Program-made: the position numbers and the translations under genes | Part shown: in pieces, positions 19,327 to 29,802 of the stretch | Layout of the letters: the number at the start of each line of letters is the position of its first letter | How positions within the stretch are numbered: the first letter of the stretch is position 1 | Source of the DNA: Vibrio gigantis | Lineage (GTDB): Bacteria > Pseudomonadota > Gammaproteobacteria > Enterobacterales > Vibrionaceae | NCBI RefSeq assembly: GCF_024347515.1 | Contig: NZ_AP025492.1 | Coordinates: forward strand, 2,418,001 to 2,482,000 | DNA length: 64,000 nucleotides | Direction of reading: 5' to 3' | The notes under the pieces: model-generated | What the model was told of the DNA's origin: nothing | Database searches by the model: none | Seen by the model: only the letters and a program-made list of their open reading frames with translations

Positions 19327-19355
19327 AAAGGCTGCTTATTAAAGCAGCCTTTTTC
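19327..19355 (+). terminator. Terminator of rne
   Basis: AAAGGCTGCTT and AAGCAGCCTTT form an 11-bp stem with an ATTA loop and a T-tract, 36 bp after the rne stop. The rest of the 258-bp gap to the next gene shows nothing else clear. Confidence 0.9.
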
Positions 19356-19549
19356 ATATCTACTAATCGAATAAAAATTAACAGATATATTACTCAAAGT
19401 TAGGTTCAACCTTGAACTTAATCACATTTTTGGGTAGCATTCGCGCACTTATCTTTTCGACACTTCGCTATTGCCGCTCTTTTCCATCACTGTTTGGCTA
19501 CGCAATACACCCGTGTCGGTAAATCCATCTTAAGCATAGCTGAGCAAAC

Positions 19550-21097
19550 ATGTTCGAATTCCCACAATTTTCAAAGCACTCTGTAAAGAATGATGTGCTT
19601 TCAGGTCTTACAGTAGCCCTAGCTCTGGTACCTGAAGCCGTAGCATTCGCCTTTGTTGCAGGCGTTGACCCAATGGTTGGTCTATACGCAGCATTCATCG
19701 TAGGTTTAATTACTTCTGTCTTCGGCGGTCGTCCAGGTATGATTTCTGGTGCAACTGGCGCAATGGCTGTTGTAATGGTGAGCCTAGTGGCAACCCATGG
19801 CGTTCAATACCTATTTGCGGCAGTTATGCTAGCCGGCCTTCTGCAAATTGCAGCGGGTGTATTTAAGCTAGGTAAATTTATCCGTATCGTTCCACACCCA
19901 GTAATGATTGGTTTCGTGAACGGTTTGGCAATTGTTATCTTCCTAGCTCAGCTTGGTCAATTTAAAGCACCAGACGTAACAGGTGCACTAACTTGGTTAC
20001 CAAGCGGTCAAATGACACTAATGCTGGGTCTAGTAGCCCTTACAATGGCTATCATCCACTTCCTACCTAAGCTAACAACAGCGGTACCATCTTCATTGGT
20101 TGCTATTGTTACAGTAACAGCTTTGGTTGTAGGTCTTGACCTTGAAACTCGAACTGTTGTCGACTTCCTACGTACGATGTCTGGTGACGAAGCTGCAACG
20201 CTAGCGGGTTCTCTACCAACGTTCTCTATTCCTGCTGTTCCGTTTTCTTTTGAGACACTACAGATCATCCTGCCTTACGCAATTATTCTTGCGGCTATCG
20301 GCCTGATCGAGTCTCTACTGACACTGACAGTACTAGATGAAATGACAAACACTCGTGGTCAATCTAACCGTGAATGTGTTGGTCAAGGTATGGCTAACGT
20401 AACGTGTTCAGTATTTGGCGCGATGGGTGGTTGTGCGATGATCGGTCAATCGATGATCAACGTAAACTCAGGCGGTCGTGGTCGCCTTTCAGGTATTGTA
20501 GCGGCAGTTGCACTACTCATGTTCATCCTGTTCGGTTCTGCACTGATTGAAATGATTCCTCTAGCAGCACTTGTGGGCGTAATGTTCATGGTTGTTATCG
20601 GTACATTTGAGTGGGCAACCTTCAAGCTTGCACGTCGCGTTCCTAAGCAAGACTTCTTCGTTATCGTTCTTGTTACCGTAGTAACAGTACTGACTGACCT
20701 TGCTGTCGCAGTAGGTGTGGGTGTTGTAGCTTCAGCGCTGATGTTTGCTTGGCAACATGCTAAACACATCTACGCAGACACGTCTGTAAACGCTGAAGGC
20801 TCTAAAGAGTACAAAGTTAACGGTCCAATCTTCTTTGGTTCAACGGCTAACTTCCTAGAGTTGTTTGACGCATATAACGATCCACAAGATGTAGTCGTTG
20901 ATTTCGCAAACTCACGCGTTACTGACCACTCTGCAATTGAAGCGATCGACACGATTGCTGACCGTTACGCGGCACTAGGTAAAACACTTCACCTTCGCCA
21001 CCTAAGCCAAGACTGTGTTGCTATGCTGCACAAAGCCGGTAGCTTAGTTGAAGCGAACGTTGCAGAAGACCCAATCTACAAAGTAATGTCTAAGTAA
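19550..21097 (+). CDS. SulP-family anion transporter with STAS domain
   Basis: An inner-membrane protein of the SulP/SLC26 family, moving sulfate, bicarbonate or similar anions. The first 400 or so residues form many transmembrane helices, with the family signature region ([32 protein letters not shown]) near residues 20-52 and [17 protein letters not shown] near 250. The C-terminal 95 residues are a cytoplasmic STAS domain ([20 protein letters not shown]). The length is 515. Substrate cannot be told from sequence: it stands alone, with no sulfur-assimilation or carbonic anhydrase gene beside it. Confidence 0.88.
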   Translation: MFEFPQFSKHSVKNDVLSGLTVALALVPEAVAFAFVAGVDPMVGLYAAFIVGLITSVFGGRPGMISGATGAMAVVMVSLVATHGVQYLFAAVMLAGLLQIAAGVFKLGKFIRIVPHPVMIGFVNGLAIVIFLAQLGQFKAPDVTGALTWLPSGQMTLMLGLVALTMAIIHFLPKLTTAVPSSLVAIVTVTALVVGLDLETRTVVDFLRTMSGDEAATLAGSLPTFSIPAVPFSFETLQIILPYAIILAAIGLIESLLTLTVLDEMTNTRGQSNRECVGQGMANVTCSVFGAMGGCAMIGQSMINVNSGGRGRLSGIVAAVALLMFILFGSALIEMIPLAALVGVMFMVVIGTFEWATFKLARRVPKQDFFVIVLVTVVTVLTDLAVAVGVGVVASALMFAWQHAKHIYADTSVNAEGSKEYKVNGPIFFGSTANFLELFDAYNDPQDVVVDFANSRVTDHSAIEAIDTIADRYAALGKTLHLRHLSQDCVAMLHKAGSLVEANVAEDPIYKVMSK

Positions 21098-21126
21098 GCT
21101 TAGTCATAGCTTAAAGCTAGATTTAG

Positions 21127-21156
21127 AAAGGTCGACATTCAATGTCGGCCTTTTTT
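21127..21156 (+). terminator. Terminator of the SulP transporter gene
   Basis: AAAGGTCGACATT pairs with AATGTCGGCCTTT (one G-T pair), followed by T6. It lies 30 bp after the stop codon. Confidence 0.85.
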
Positions 21157-21207
21157 ATATCGATGAACCTTGATACTTTATCGCCCACCAAGAACACAGC
21201 CTCTACA

Positions 21208-21657
21208 CTATATTGAACGCAGTATCGCTTCGCTCGACTCTTCGATTAAATCCAACACCAATTCAAAGCCATTTCCCTCACCATAATAGGGATCGGGGAC
21301 CTCTTGATATTGTGACTCTCCAAAGCTTAAAAATAACGCAAGCTTGTATTGGAAGTGAGCTGGACACTGGCTCATTAAGTCGTCTAAATTGGCTCTATCT
21401 GCCGCGAGTATCAGGTCAAATTCTTCGAAGTCATTATCAACCACTTTACGAGAAATAATCCCCTTAAAGCTGTAGCCTCGCTTCTCTCCTGCAGATTTCG
21501 AACGCGAGTCTGGCGGGTTGCCTTGATGAAAACCAATCGTCCCTGCAGAGTCAACCACAACGTCAATATCCAGTTGTTGCGCTTTCTTCCTTAGTACCGC
21601 TTCACCTGTTGGCGAACGGCAAATATTCCCCATACAAACCACAAGTATCTTTTTCAT
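21208..21657 (-). CDS. Low-molecular-weight protein-tyrosine-phosphatase
   Basis: A cytosolic cysteine phosphatase of the LMW-PTP/arsenate-reductase fold. The P-loop C-X5-R is C8 to R14 in VVCMGNICRSPTGEAVL, and the general-acid aspartate is in VPDPYYGEGNGFELVLDLIEE. The length of 149 is standard. In other bacteria such enzymes (Wzb, Etp) work with a tyrosine autokinase in capsule export, but no kinase or polysaccharide gene is near here, so it is probably an unlinked general phosphatase. It is divergent from the adenosyltransferase gene with an 84-bp gap. Confidence 0.9.
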   Translation of the reverse strand: MKKILVVCMGNICRSPTGEAVLRKKAQQLDIDVVVDSAGTIGFHQGNPPDSRSKSAGEKRGYSFKGIISRKVVDNDFEEFDLILAADRANLDDLMSQCPAHFQYKLALFLSFGESQYQEVPDPYYGEGNGFELVLDLIEESSEAILRSI

Positions 21658-21741
21658 CCCTAATCACCTGTTCTTCCGATGGTTTTTGCTATCGTTAAGT
21701 TAGGCTATGATAGGCGCAATCACAACTTAAAAGGATTTGTT

Positions 21742-22347
21742 ATGTCGACTGAAGACAACAAAGAACAACGCCACAAAGCAAGACAACAGAAAGTAAAAGA
21801 ACAAGTCGATGCTCGTGTCGCTGCAGCACAAGAAGTAAAAGGCCTATTGTTGGTTATTACTGGTAACGGTAAAGGTAAATCAACATCCGGTTTTGGTACG
21901 ATTACACGTGCAGTCGGCCATGGTAAGAAGTGTGCCGTCGCTCAGTTTGTAAAAGGAACTTGGGATAACGGCGAAAAGAATGTCCTGCAAAAGCTCGATG
22001 TAGAGTTTCAAGTGATGGGTACTGGCTTTACTTGGGAAACTCAAAACAAGGCTCAAGATATCGAAGCCGCACAGCGCGTGTGGAAAGAGTGCCAACGCAT
22101 GCTAGCCGATGAGTCGATTGATGTGATTCTGTTTGATGAACTGACTTACATGGTGAGTTACGGCTACATTGAACTGGATGAAGTGGTAGAAGCACTGAAT
22201 AACCGTCCGAAAATGCAATCCGTGATCATTACTGGCCGTGGAGCACATCGTACTTTAACGGACATGGCCGATACCGTGTCTGAAGTTCGTAACGTAAAGC
22301 ACGCTTTCGAGTCTGGAGTTAAAGCTCTGCAAGGCGTTGACTGGTAA
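21742..22347 (+). CDS. cobO: Corrinoid adenosyltransferase (CobO/BtuR)
   Basis: Transfers the 5'-deoxyadenosyl group from ATP to cob(I)alamin to make the coenzyme form of B12. The P-loop is LLLVITGNGKGKSTSGFGT near residues 34-52; KGTWDNGE, FDELTYMVSYGYI and VIITGRGAH are family segments. I start it at the ATG at 21742, which has AAGGAT upstream and gives MSTEDNKEQRHKARQQKVK, like the charged N-terminus of E. coli BtuR. The frame is open 21 codons further up without a better site. There are no other B12 biosynthesis genes in the window, so it likely serves salvage. Confidence 0.92.
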   Translation: MSTEDNKEQRHKARQQKVKEQVDARVAAAQEVKGLLLVITGNGKGKSTSGFGTITRAVGHGKKCAVAQFVKGTWDNGEKNVLQKLDVEFQVMGTGFTWETQNKAQDIEAAQRVWKECQRMLADESIDVILFDELTYMVSYGYIELDEVVEALNNRPKMQSVIITGRGAHRTLTDMADTVSEVRNVKHAFESGVKALQGVDW

Positions 22348-22360
22348 TCACATTAAACCA

Positions 22361-22401
22361 GAGATCCCCTTCTCGCTCATTCTTCCCTCTCGAGGATGAC
22401 G
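22361..22401 (+). repeat. Short inverted-repeat element, copy 3
   Basis: Begins GAGATCCCCTTCTCGCTC just after the cobO stop and ends GAGGATGACG, an imperfect inverted repeat. Its left half matches the minus strand of copy 2 at most positions. Confidence 0.6.
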
Positions 22402-22434
22402 CCCACTAGACTGTCACGCTCTTAACCACCTATC

Positions 22435-22474
22435 GTCATTCCCTAGAGCGAGTGACGCGTGTCATAGGGAATCT
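22435..22474 (-). repeat. Short inverted-repeat element, copy 4
   Basis: ATTCCCTA (22438-22445) and TAGGGAAT (22465-22472) are the same 8-bp arms as copy 1. The minus strand reads AGATTCCCTA ... TAGGGAATGACG, as in copy 1. It faces copy 3. Confidence 0.7.
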
Positions 22475-22502
22475 TTCGAAAGTATTATAAGCACCCAAAC
22501 AA

Positions 22503-22537
22503 AAGCGCCATTCCTACCGTAGGAATGGCGCTTCTTT
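22503..22537. terminator. Bidirectional terminator between cobO and asmA
   Basis: A perfect 14-bp stem (AAGCGCCATTCCTA / TAGGAATGGCGCTT) with a 3-nt loop, A-rich on the left and with CTTTATAT on the right, lies between convergent genes and ends 20 bp before the asmA stop. Confidence 0.75.
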
Positions 22538-22556
22538 ATATACGAGTTAAAAACGT

Positions 22557-24683
22557 TTAGTTAAAGAAACCTTTCAATAAACCATCAACTGCTTCTTTAG
22601 TTTTCTCGTCTTTGATCTTGTCCGTTAGCTTGTTCACACCACGGTCAATTTCTTTCTGTGCTTTCTGCTTCAACACATCATCAAAAACAAGTGCGAATTT
22701 CGGGTCAGCCCACTGGCCAGTTACCTTAATTGGGATTGTCACATCTTTCAGATCGTCGATACTCTTACCGCCCTGACCTTCAAGTGAACCCACAATTGAT
22801 GTACGCACAAGGAAATCGACCGTTTCATTGATGAAGTTTGCTTTACCTTGACCTGTCACGCGTAACAATGGCGACTGTGCTGATAAGTCGTTAGTTGAAA
22901 CCCAACCTTTATCCACTTTCAGCGTCGCTTTCATTGCACTGAAGTCCGTTTTTTGAGCTTCATTTGTGCTTTCAACTTTCTCGCCCTTGATCTTAGCGTA
23001 GTTTTCTCGAATCAGTTGAGCTACGTTGATGCCGTTAACTGCACCATCTTCAAAGTTAATCGCGATAGTACCAACTAGGTTCTTCTTAATACCCGTCGGA
23101 GTCAGGCTCTTACCTTTCACATTAACATCGATATTGCCCGTACCTTCCAGCATATCGTTATCCGCAACATCAATCAGTAACGGTTGTACTTTCACGCCTT
23201 TGATTTTCTTCTTAGCCGTGTAAGTCGCCGGTGTTTTACGAGCGTCTAGCTTAGCCGTAGCTGAAATAGAACCTTGGTAAAGATTCGATGTGAATGAAGT
23301 CAATTCAGCCACACCGCGGTTAACTGAAAATGCCGTTTTAACATTCTGCATTTTCGCGTTGTTCGCCTTGAACTTATCAATCGTGATGTCACCTTTCACG
23401 TCTAACGTTTTCAGAGCCGACAGATCAGGTTCCACTTCTTTAGCTGGAGCTGAACTACCAGAGTTTGACGTTGAGCCACCAGCAGAACCAGAAGGAGCAG
23501 TGCTCGCTGTTTCTGTTGTATTGCCTAAGCCTAGTAACTCGTCCAAATCAATATTCGGGCTATGAAGAGAGAAACGAACCTTTGGTATTTCAGATAGGGT
23601 TACGTCTGCTTTACCGTCTAATGCAATAGCGTTAGCTTGTAGCTTCTCTAACACAAAGCTCAGGTGGCTCTTGTTAAGATCGAAGCTTAAGTCAGACAGC
23701 ATGTCGACTTTCATTGGAGACTGAGGAAGCGTGTCGCCTTTGAATGTTGAGTCTAACGTTAATTTGTTCAGCGTTACTTTTGAAATCGCGCTATCAACAG
23801 TAAGTTCTCCGCCACCTTTAAGATCAAGGTCAAGGCCAGCCGCGTTACCGATTACAGCGTAAGTCAGTTGGTTTACCTTATCGAACTCAAACGTATTCAA
23901 GCCAATTTTTGCTGACTCAATCGACGTCGATGGATCATTGAACTTAGCGTTTAAGTCAATATTACGAAGTGCGTAACTTGCGAAGCCTTCAGCTAACTTG
24001 AATTCTGCACTGCCTTGTGCAGAGAATTTCTGTTGATTGTTTTCACCAGAAGCGGCGAAGGTTGCCGTTGTCCATGTATCCACAGCGAACTCAGATAAGT
24101 TCAAAGACACATCGTATAACTTAGTGAATGAACCCGCTTGCTTGTCGTCCATTTCAAACAATGCGTTTGATACAGTGACACCTGCAAGGTTGATCGTCCA
24201 ACCCGATGCGTCTGTGGTAGTTTGCTCTTGAGGGGCAGGCGCTGATTCAGAACTTGTATCTGCTGCAGGCTCAGATTCTTGAGGCGCTGACGCTTGTGTT
24301 AACGCATCAATGTTCTTGCGACCATCTTTAAGCGTTTCTAAATAAAATTCTGCACCGTCTAGAGTGATGTTGCCGATCTCTAGTTGGTTGCTAAATAGCG
24401 GAGTAACCGAAACATCAACGCCAACGGTATCAACCTTGAATAGATTTGGTTGAGTGAACCCTTCTGGGTTACGTAATTCAGTTTGACCAAGTTCAAAGCC
24501 AATAGATGGGAAGAATTGCCAGCTGATATCGCCCTCGATCACGAGCTCTAGGCCAGTGTGTTTTTGGGCTTGTTCGACAATTAATGGCTTAAATTGGTTG
24601 GGATTCACTAACAGCACTAGTGCCAGAATTGCTGCAATGACAACAGACACTGGTACAGCTATGAAAATGAGTAGTTTCTTCAT
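22557..24683 (-). CDS. asmA: AsmA-family inner-membrane protein
   Basis: A member of the AsmA group, related by fold to bridge-like lipid transfer proteins and linked to outer-membrane assembly and lipid balance. One N-terminal membrane helix (LLIFIAVPVSVVIAAILALVLLV, about residues 3-25) anchors a large periplasmic part with the AsmA N-terminal domain (NPNQFKPLIVEQAQKHTGLEL), a Ser/Thr/Pro/Glu-rich linker near 140-165, a second Gly/Ser-rich linker near 395-415, and the C-terminal AsmA domain (GTIAINFEDGAVNGINVAQLIRE region). ATG at 24683 is better spaced from AAGGA than the one at 24689. It follows udk by about 100 bp. Confidence 0.88.
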   Translation of the reverse strand: MKKLLIFIAVPVSVVIAAILALVLLVNPNQFKPLIVEQAQKHTGLELVIEGDISWQFFPSIGFELGQTELRNPEGFTQPNLFKVDTVGVDVSVTPLFSNQLEIGNITLDGAEFYLETLKDGRKNIDALTQASAPQESEPAADTSSESAPAPQEQTTTDASGWTINLAGVTVSNALFEMDDKQAGSFTKLYDVSLNLSEFAVDTWTTATFAASGENNQQKFSAQGSAEFKLAEGFASYALRNIDLNAKFNDPSTSIESAKIGLNTFEFDKVNQLTYAVIGNAAGLDLDLKGGGELTVDSAISKVTLNKLTLDSTFKGDTLPQSPMKVDMLSDLSFDLNKSHLSFVLEKLQANAIALDGKADVTLSEIPKVRFSLHSPNIDLDELLGLGNTTETASTAPSGSAGGSTSNSGSSAPAKEVEPDLSALKTLDVKGDITIDKFKANNAKMQNVKTAFSVNRGVAELTSFTSNLYQGSISATAKLDARKTPATYTAKKKIKGVKVQPLLIDVADNDMLEGTGNIDVNVKGKSLTPTGIKKNLVGTIAINFEDGAVNGINVAQLIRENYAKIKGEKVESTNEAQKTDFSAMKATLKVDKGWVSTNDLSAQSPLLRVTGQGKANFINETVDFLVRTSIVGSLEGQGGKSIDDLKDVTIPIKVTGQWADPKFALVFDDVLKQKAQKEIDRGVNKLTDKIKDEKTKEAVDGLLKGFFN

Positions 24684-24789
24684 CCGCATATTCCTTGCTT
24701 AGATTCCAAAAGAAAGTGGCACTATAAAAGTGCCACTGATTCGGTAAAAAATAAAGCTAAGTGAGTCACTTAGGCAAAATTTTATTCGA

Positions 24790-25431
24790 TTAAGACTTCA
24801 ACAACTTCGCAATGTGCGCTTTTAGCACATCAATCGCAATACGGTTTTTACCACCACGAGGAACGATGATGTCTGCATGTTGTTTTGAAGGCTCGATAAA
24901 CTGCATGAACATTGGACGTACTGTTTGTTGGTATTGCTTAAGTACAGTGTCCATTGTACGACCACGCTCTTCTACATCACGCTTAACACGGCGTAGTAGA
25001 CAGATGTCTAATGGTGTATCCATAAACACACTTGCGTGCATTAGTTTACGAAGACGCGGGTCTGTTAGAAGCAGAATACCCTCTAAAATGATCACTTTCT
25101 TAGGAGTAAGTGTAGTCGTTTCAGAAGTACGTGTGTGCTCTGTGTAGCTGTATTCAGGAACTTCTACGGAGTTGCCACTCATTAGCTGCTGTAGATGTTC
25201 ACATAAAAGATCATGATCTAGTGCATTTGGGTGATCGTAGTTAGTTTTAACACGCTCTTCCATACTCAAGTGGCTTTGGTCGCTGTAATAGCAATCTTCC
25301 GTGATAACACCAATTTGATGGTCGCCTACTTTTTCGCGCAATTCATTATAAATTGTACTAGCAATCAGACTTTTTCCTGAAGCTGAAGCGCCAGCGATAC
25401 CTACGATGACACATTGATTATTATCAGACAT
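24790..25431 (-). CDS. udk: Uridine kinase
   Basis: Phosphorylates uridine and cytidine in pyrimidine salvage. The P-loop [14 protein letters not shown] is at residues 11-24; [35 protein letters not shown] and ILEGILLL are conserved uridine-kinase segments, and [13 protein letters not shown] is in the lid. The 213-residue length matches E. coli Udk. The udk-asmA and udk-apbC neighbourhood is conserved in enterobacteria and vibrios. The 257-bp space upstream, to the end of apbC, holds its promoter; I see no gene in it. Confidence 0.95.
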   Translation of the reverse strand: MSDNNQCVIVGIAGASASGKSLIASTIYNELREKVGDHQIGVITEDCYYSDQSHLSMEERVKTNYDHPNALDHDLLCEHLQQLMSGNSVEVPEYSYTEHTRTSETTTLTPKKVIILEGILLLTDPRLRKLMHASVFMDTPLDICLLRRVKRDVEERGRTMDTVLKQYQQTVRPMFMQFIEPSKQHADIIVPRGGKNRIAIDVLKAHIAKLLKS

Positions 25432-25688
25432 TAATTTTGCACCCGATATGGTTTGGTGGTGGGAAGAGATAAACCGCCTGATTATAGGGGCTAAAGCACA
25501 TAGATTCTAGTCGCGATTTTAGCTAATTGCAGTCAAATTGATGATCTTAATACATTTACTTAAGACAATCGTTTGCTTTCAAATAACTTGCCTACAACTA
25601 TTTGCACAACCCCAATGGCTATCAGCCTAAATCCAACCGCTGTTTATCTAATCCAACAAGATTTACACGACATTAAGAGTGGCCAACT

Positions 25689-26765
25689 TTATTCAACCAT
25701 CGAGAAGTTAATCGCTTCTGGTCTCGCCTTGCCGGTCCAGAACATCTTCGCAGCCACATTCTCAGCAAGCTCTAAGTAATGACGTGTATGTTCACTATCT
25801 GGACGACGAATCACCGTCGGGCAACCTGCATCGATGTCTTCTCGCACATCAATATGAAGAGGGATCTGTGCCAAAATATCGAGGTAAAACTCTTCTGACA
25901 TGGCTTCAGCACCACCAGCACCAAAGATATGCTCTTTCTCACCACAGTGACTACAAATATGATAGCTCATGTTTTCAACTAAGCCTGCGACTGGCACACT
26001 CACCTTATCAAACATCGCTACGCCTTTACGCGCATCCGCTAATGCCAAATCTTGAGGTGTAGTCACCACTACCGCGCCTGTCACCGGGATCTGTTGTGAC
26101 AATGTCAGTTGAATATCACCCGTACCAGGTGGCATGTCGATAACAAGGTAATCCAACTCTGGCCATACGGTTTCATTAACAAGCTGCCCCAAAGCCTTAG
26201 CTGCCATTGGGCCTCGCCAGATTGCCGCATCGTCTTTCGACACAAGATAGCCAATAGAGTGAGTGAAAATACCGTGCGCTTCGATTGGCATCATCCACTT
26301 ATTGTTCTGAACTTCTGGTTTCGCATCTAATTGCCCAAGCATCATTGGTACAGAAGGGCCATAGATGTCCGCATCCAATAAACCCACTTTTGAACCAGAC
26401 TTAGATAAAGCCAGAGCAAGGTTTACAGAAGTGGTCGATTTACCCACCCCACCCTTTGCGGATGTCACGGCGATGATGTTCTTCACGCCTTTGAGTGGCG
26501 TTGATACTGTCGTTTCAAGTGCCGACGGCTTTACCTTCACTTCAAATTGGAAAGCACTAACAAGCTGTTGCTCAATCTGAGCGTTAATCCAACTTTCAAG
26601 GTCAACAGCAAGCTGATTGGCAGCAAACGGTAAGGTAATAACAAATGATCCACGCGGATCAACAGATACAATATTTTGGTGTAGCGCCCACTCTGGGATG
26701 AGGATTGGTGACTCGAACTCATTCAACCATGAACAGAAATCTTGCTTAGAAGTAAAGTTACGCAT
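25689..26765 (-). CDS. apbC: Iron-sulfur cluster carrier protein ApbC/Mrp
   Basis: A P-loop ATPase that carries and delivers [4Fe-4S] clusters. After an N-terminal domain of about 90 residues comes the deviant Walker A motif VTSAKGGVGKSTTSVNLAL, then DADIYGPSVPMMLG, VIDMPPGTGDIQLT, and the cluster-binding CxxC in MSYHICSHCGEKEHIFG. I start it at the ATG at 26765 because an AAGGAG site is correctly spaced; the frame is open 11 codons further. It is 358 residues and divergent from metG, the same pairing as in E. coli (mrp-metG). Confidence 0.94.
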   Translation of the reverse strand: MRNFTSKQDFCSWLNEFESPILIPEWALHQNIVSVDPRGSFVITLPFAANQLAVDLESWINAQIEQQLVSAFQFEVKVKPSALETTVSTPLKGVKNIIAVTSAKGGVGKSTTSVNLALALSKSGSKVGLLDADIYGPSVPMMLGQLDAKPEVQNNKWMMPIEAHGIFTHSIGYLVSKDDAAIWRGPMAAKALGQLVNETVWPELDYLVIDMPPGTGDIQLTLSQQIPVTGAVVVTTPQDLALADARKGVAMFDKVSVPVAGLVENMSYHICSHCGEKEHIFGAGGAEAMSEEFYLDILAQIPLHIDVREDIDAGCPTVIRRPDSEHTRHYLELAENVAAKMFWTGKARPEAINFSMVE

Positions 26766-26921
26766 TGGGGCTCCTTTTTTATTTATGCTATCACCCACGA
26801 GATGAAGACTGAACCCCTAAAAAACTAGGGGAATCCTTTGTCTGATACCTTGGCGTATCACACGTTATAAAGTAGTATTACCAATCAAATTTATACCTAT
26901 CAAAAAAGCGAATTATTAAGT

Positions 26922-28982
26922 ATGGCAACTGATCCAAGACAACTTTTGGTAACTTGTGCGCTTCCGTACGCTAACGGCTCTATTCACCTTGGCCATATGC
27001 TTGAGCATATCCAAGCTGATATCTGGGTTCGATACCAGCGTCTGCGAGGCAACACTGTAAACTTCATCTGTGCTGACGATGCTCACGGCACGCCAATTAT
27101 GCTTAAAGCTCAACAGATGGGTATCACGCCAGAAGAGATGATCGCTGCTGTTAGTGAAGAGCACCAAAAAGACTTCGCTGGCTTTGATATCAGCTTTGAT
27201 AACTACCACAGCACACACAGCGAAGAGAACCGCGAACTGGCTTCTCATATCTACCTAGAACTAAAAAAGAACGGCTTCATTTCTAGCCGTACTATTTCTC
27301 AGCTTTTCGATCCTGAGAAAGAGATGTTCCTACCAGACCGCTTCGTAAAAGGTACTTGCCCTAAGTGTAAGTCAGAAGACCAGTATGGCGATAACTGTGA
27401 TAACTGTGGTGAGACATACAGCCCAACTGAACTGATTAACCCGAAATCAGCGGTTTCTGGCGCAACTCCAGTAATGAAAGACTCTGAGCACTTCTTCTTC
27501 GACCTACCTCAGTTCGAAAGCATGCTTAAAGAGTGGACTCGTTCTGGCTCTCTACAGAACGAAACTGCAAACAAAATGCAGGAATGGTTCGAGTCTGGCC
27601 TACAGCAGTGGGATATCTCACGTGATGCGCCTTACTTCGGCTTCGAAATCCCAGGCGAAAAAGACAAGTTCTTCTACGTATGGCTAGATGCACCTGTTGG
27701 CTACATGGCTTCTTTCAAGAACCTATGTGACAAGCGTGACGACCTAAACTTCGACGAATACTGGAAGAAAGACAGCACAACTGAGCTTTACCACTTCATC
27801 GGTAAAGACATCGTTTACTTCCACAGCCTATTCTGGCCAGCAATGCTGGACGGTGCGGGTTTCCGTAAGCCAAACAACGTATTTGTACACGGCTACGTAA
27901 CTGTGAACGGCGCGAAGATGTCTAAATCTAAAGGCACATTCATCAAAGCAAGTACGTACCTAAACCACCTAGACCCTGAGTGTCTTCGTTACTACTACGC
28001 TGCGAAACTAAACAGCCGTATCGATGATTTAGACCTTAACCTTGAAGACTTCACTCAACGTGTAAACGCTGACGTAGTAAACAAGATTGTTAACCTAGCT
28101 TCTCGTAACGCAGGTTTCATCACTAAGCGCTTCGAAGGCAAGCTATCTGCTGAATTTGCAGAACCAGAGCTTTACAACGAATTCGTTGCTGCCGCTGAGC
28201 GTATCGGTGAGCTATACGAATCTCGAGAGTTCAGCCGCGCTATTCGTGAAATTACTGCACTAGCAGACAAAGCGAACCAGTACATCGATGAGAAAGCACC
28301 TTGGGTTCTTGCAAAAGAAGAAGGTAAAGAGAAAGAGCTTCAAGAAGTATCTTCTGTTGGCATCAACCTATTCCGCGTACTAATGGCTTACCTGAAACCA
28401 GTGATGCCTGAGCTTGCGGCCCGCACAGAAGCTTTCCTAAACGAAGAGCTAACATGGGAAGGTGTTGCAACGCCGCTAACTGATCACGAAATCACTAAGT
28501 TCAAAGCGCTATTTAGCCGTATTGACCCTAAGAAAGTGGAAGCGATGATCGAGTCTTCTAAAGAAGATGCAGCAGCTGAAGCAGCAGCGAAAGAAAAAGC
28601 AGACGCTGAGAAAGAGCAAGCAAGCCAAACTGAGCTAGACAAAGAGCCAATCGCAGACGAGATTGAGTTCGATGCCTTTGCAGCAGTGGATATGCGTATT
28701 GCTCGTATTATCTCGTGTGAAGAAGTACCAAAAGCGAACAAGCTACTGAAGTTCCAACTGGACATCGGTGGTGAGACTCGCCAAGTATTCTCTGGTATCA
28801 AGTCAGCATACAAACCTGAAGAGCTAGAAGGCAAGCTAACCGTAATGGTAGCAAACCTAAAACCTCGTAAAATGAAGTTTGGTATGTCTGAAGGCATGAT
28901 CCTAGCAGCGGGCCCTGGCGGCAGCGATCTATGGATCCTTGAGCCACACGAAGGTGCTCAGCCTGGTATGCGTGTAATGTAA
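26922..28982 (+). CDS. metG: Methionyl-tRNA synthetase
   Basis: Charges tRNA-Met with methionine. The class I motifs are HLGH in [17 protein letters not shown] near residue 24 and KMSKS near 333 ([11 protein letters not shown]). The zinc-binding cysteines are in [17 protein letters not shown]. The C-terminal 110 residues are the tRNA-binding OB domain for dimerisation ([19 protein letters not shown] ... [10 protein letters not shown]), joined by an Ala/Lys/Glu-rich linker (about 545-575). The 686-residue length is that of the long, dimeric form. The 156-bp space from apbC holds both promoters and a small hairpin at 26814-26831. Confidence 0.97.
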   Translation: MATDPRQLLVTCALPYANGSIHLGHMLEHIQADIWVRYQRLRGNTVNFICADDAHGTPIMLKAQQMGITPEEMIAAVSEEHQKDFAGFDISFDNYHSTHSEENRELASHIYLELKKNGFISSRTISQLFDPEKEMFLPDRFVKGTCPKCKSEDQYGDNCDNCGETYSPTELINPKSAVSGATPVMKDSEHFFFDLPQFESMLKEWTRSGSLQNETANKMQEWFESGLQQWDISRDAPYFGFEIPGEKDKFFYVWLDAPVGYMASFKNLCDKRDDLNFDEYWKKDSTTELYHFIGKDIVYFHSLFWPAMLDGAGFRKPNNVFVHGYVTVNGAKMSKSKGTFIKASTYLNHLDPECLRYYYAAKLNSRIDDLDLNLEDFTQRVNADVVNKIVNLASRNAGFITKRFEGKLSAEFAEPELYNEFVAAAERIGELYESREFSRAIREITALADKANQYIDEKAPWVLAKEEGKEKELQEVSSVGINLFRVLMAYLKPVMPELAARTEAFLNEELTWEGVATPLTDHEITKFKALFSRIDPKKVEAMIESSKEDAAAEAAAKEKADAEKEQASQTELDKEPIADEIEFDAFAAVDMRIARIISCEEVPKANKLLKFQLDIGGETRQVFSGIKSAYKPEELEGKLTVMVANLKPRKMKFGMSEGMILAAGPGGSDLWILEPHEGAQPGMRVM

Positions 28983-29019
28983 TTCTGACTCAAGTCAGAT
29001 AACAAGCACTCATAACTAA

Positions 29020-29073
29020 ATCCCTAATGCACTTTTAACTTGAAAGAGTTAATAGGCATTGGGGATTTTTTAT
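29020..29073 (+). terminator. Terminator of metG
   Basis: AATCCCTAATGC pairs with GGCATTGGGGATT (with G-T pairs) around an inner AACT/AGTT stem, followed by T6, 38 bp after the metG stop. Confidence 0.7.
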
Positions 29074-29202
29074 ATCTACCGAAAATAAGCGTTCTCTGTT
29101 AGAGTCCCCGTCAACTATGCTATGTAGAGTAGAAATTGGTTTGTCGACGATACTGGACTAACCAACACACCTTTACTCTAAAACCCTTTTTAGGAATCCC
29201 CA

Positions 29203-29682
29203 GTGACTAACAACGAAATCTTGCGTCGTATTCAACACGCACTAAACCTTAAAAATGCACAAATCATCAAAGCGATTGAACAAGCTGATGTGACCGTTGC
29301 TCATGACCAAGTAATTAACTGGCTAAAAGACGACAACGACAAGTCATGCTCTAAGATGAAAGATAAAGAGTTAGCGGTATTCCTAAATGGTTTCATCAAC
29401 CTTAAGCGTGGTAAAAAAGAAGGCGAACAGCCTAAACCTGAAGTTGCACTGACTAACAACATGATTTTCATGAAGCTTCGAATTGCATTAAACATGAAAG
29501 CAGAAGATGTTCTGGACGTACTAGAAGTGGTTGGTATTAGCTTGAGCAAGTACGAAATCGGCGCTTACTTCCGCAAGCCAGAGAACAAAAACTACAAAGT
29601 ATGTGAAGACCAACTGCTTTGCGACTTCCTAAATGGCGTTCAGTTTACCAACCGTCCAGATTCAGAAGAGTTTGCGGGGTAA
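29203..29682 (+). CDS. yehS: DUF1456 family protein YehS
   Basis: A small cytosolic protein made of two copies of the DUF1456 repeat, about residues 2-70 (NEILRRIQHALNL...) and 84-155 (NNMIFMKLRIALNM...). The two halves line up with each other: both have a helical NxxxLRxRxALN-type start and a D/E-rich CxxxDxxLxxFLNG end. The start is GTG at 29203, with GGAATCCCCA upstream. At 159 residues it equals E. coli YehS (156). No biochemical function is established. It is alone between the metG terminator and a bidirectional terminator shared with fadR. Confidence 0.85.
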   Translation: MTNNEILRRIQHALNLKNAQIIKAIEQADVTVAHDQVINWLKDDNDKSCSKMKDKELAVFLNGFINLKRGKKEGEQPKPEVALTNNMIFMKLRIALNMKAEDVLDVLEVVGISLSKYEIGAYFRKPENKNYKVCEDQLLCDFLNGVQFTNRPDSEEFAG

Positions 29683-29723
29683 ATAACGACCTACTGATAA
29701 ATCAGTACAGACTCTTAATAAAT

Positions 29724-29765
29724 AAAAAAGCGGTGAGATAATTCAATTATCTCACCGCTTTTTTT
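29724..29765. terminator. Bidirectional terminator between yehS and fadR
   Basis: A long stem (AAAAAAGCGGTGAGATAAT with ATTATCTCACCGCTTTTTT) around TCA serves both converging genes. Confidence 0.9.
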
Positions 29766-29802
29766 GTTCTTACTCTAAAGACTTATTAAGTTAACCAAAA
29801 AA

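Noticed and set aside
25573..25779. A 68-residue plus-strand frame overlapping the end of apbC
   Set aside because: It runs against the 3' end of a well-defined gene and has no start signal; the region is the udk promoter.
26814..26831. CCCCTA/TAGGGG hairpin in the apbC-metG gap as a member of the short repeat family
   Set aside because: The arms are only 6 bp, and the GAGAT and GATGAC flanks of the family are absent.
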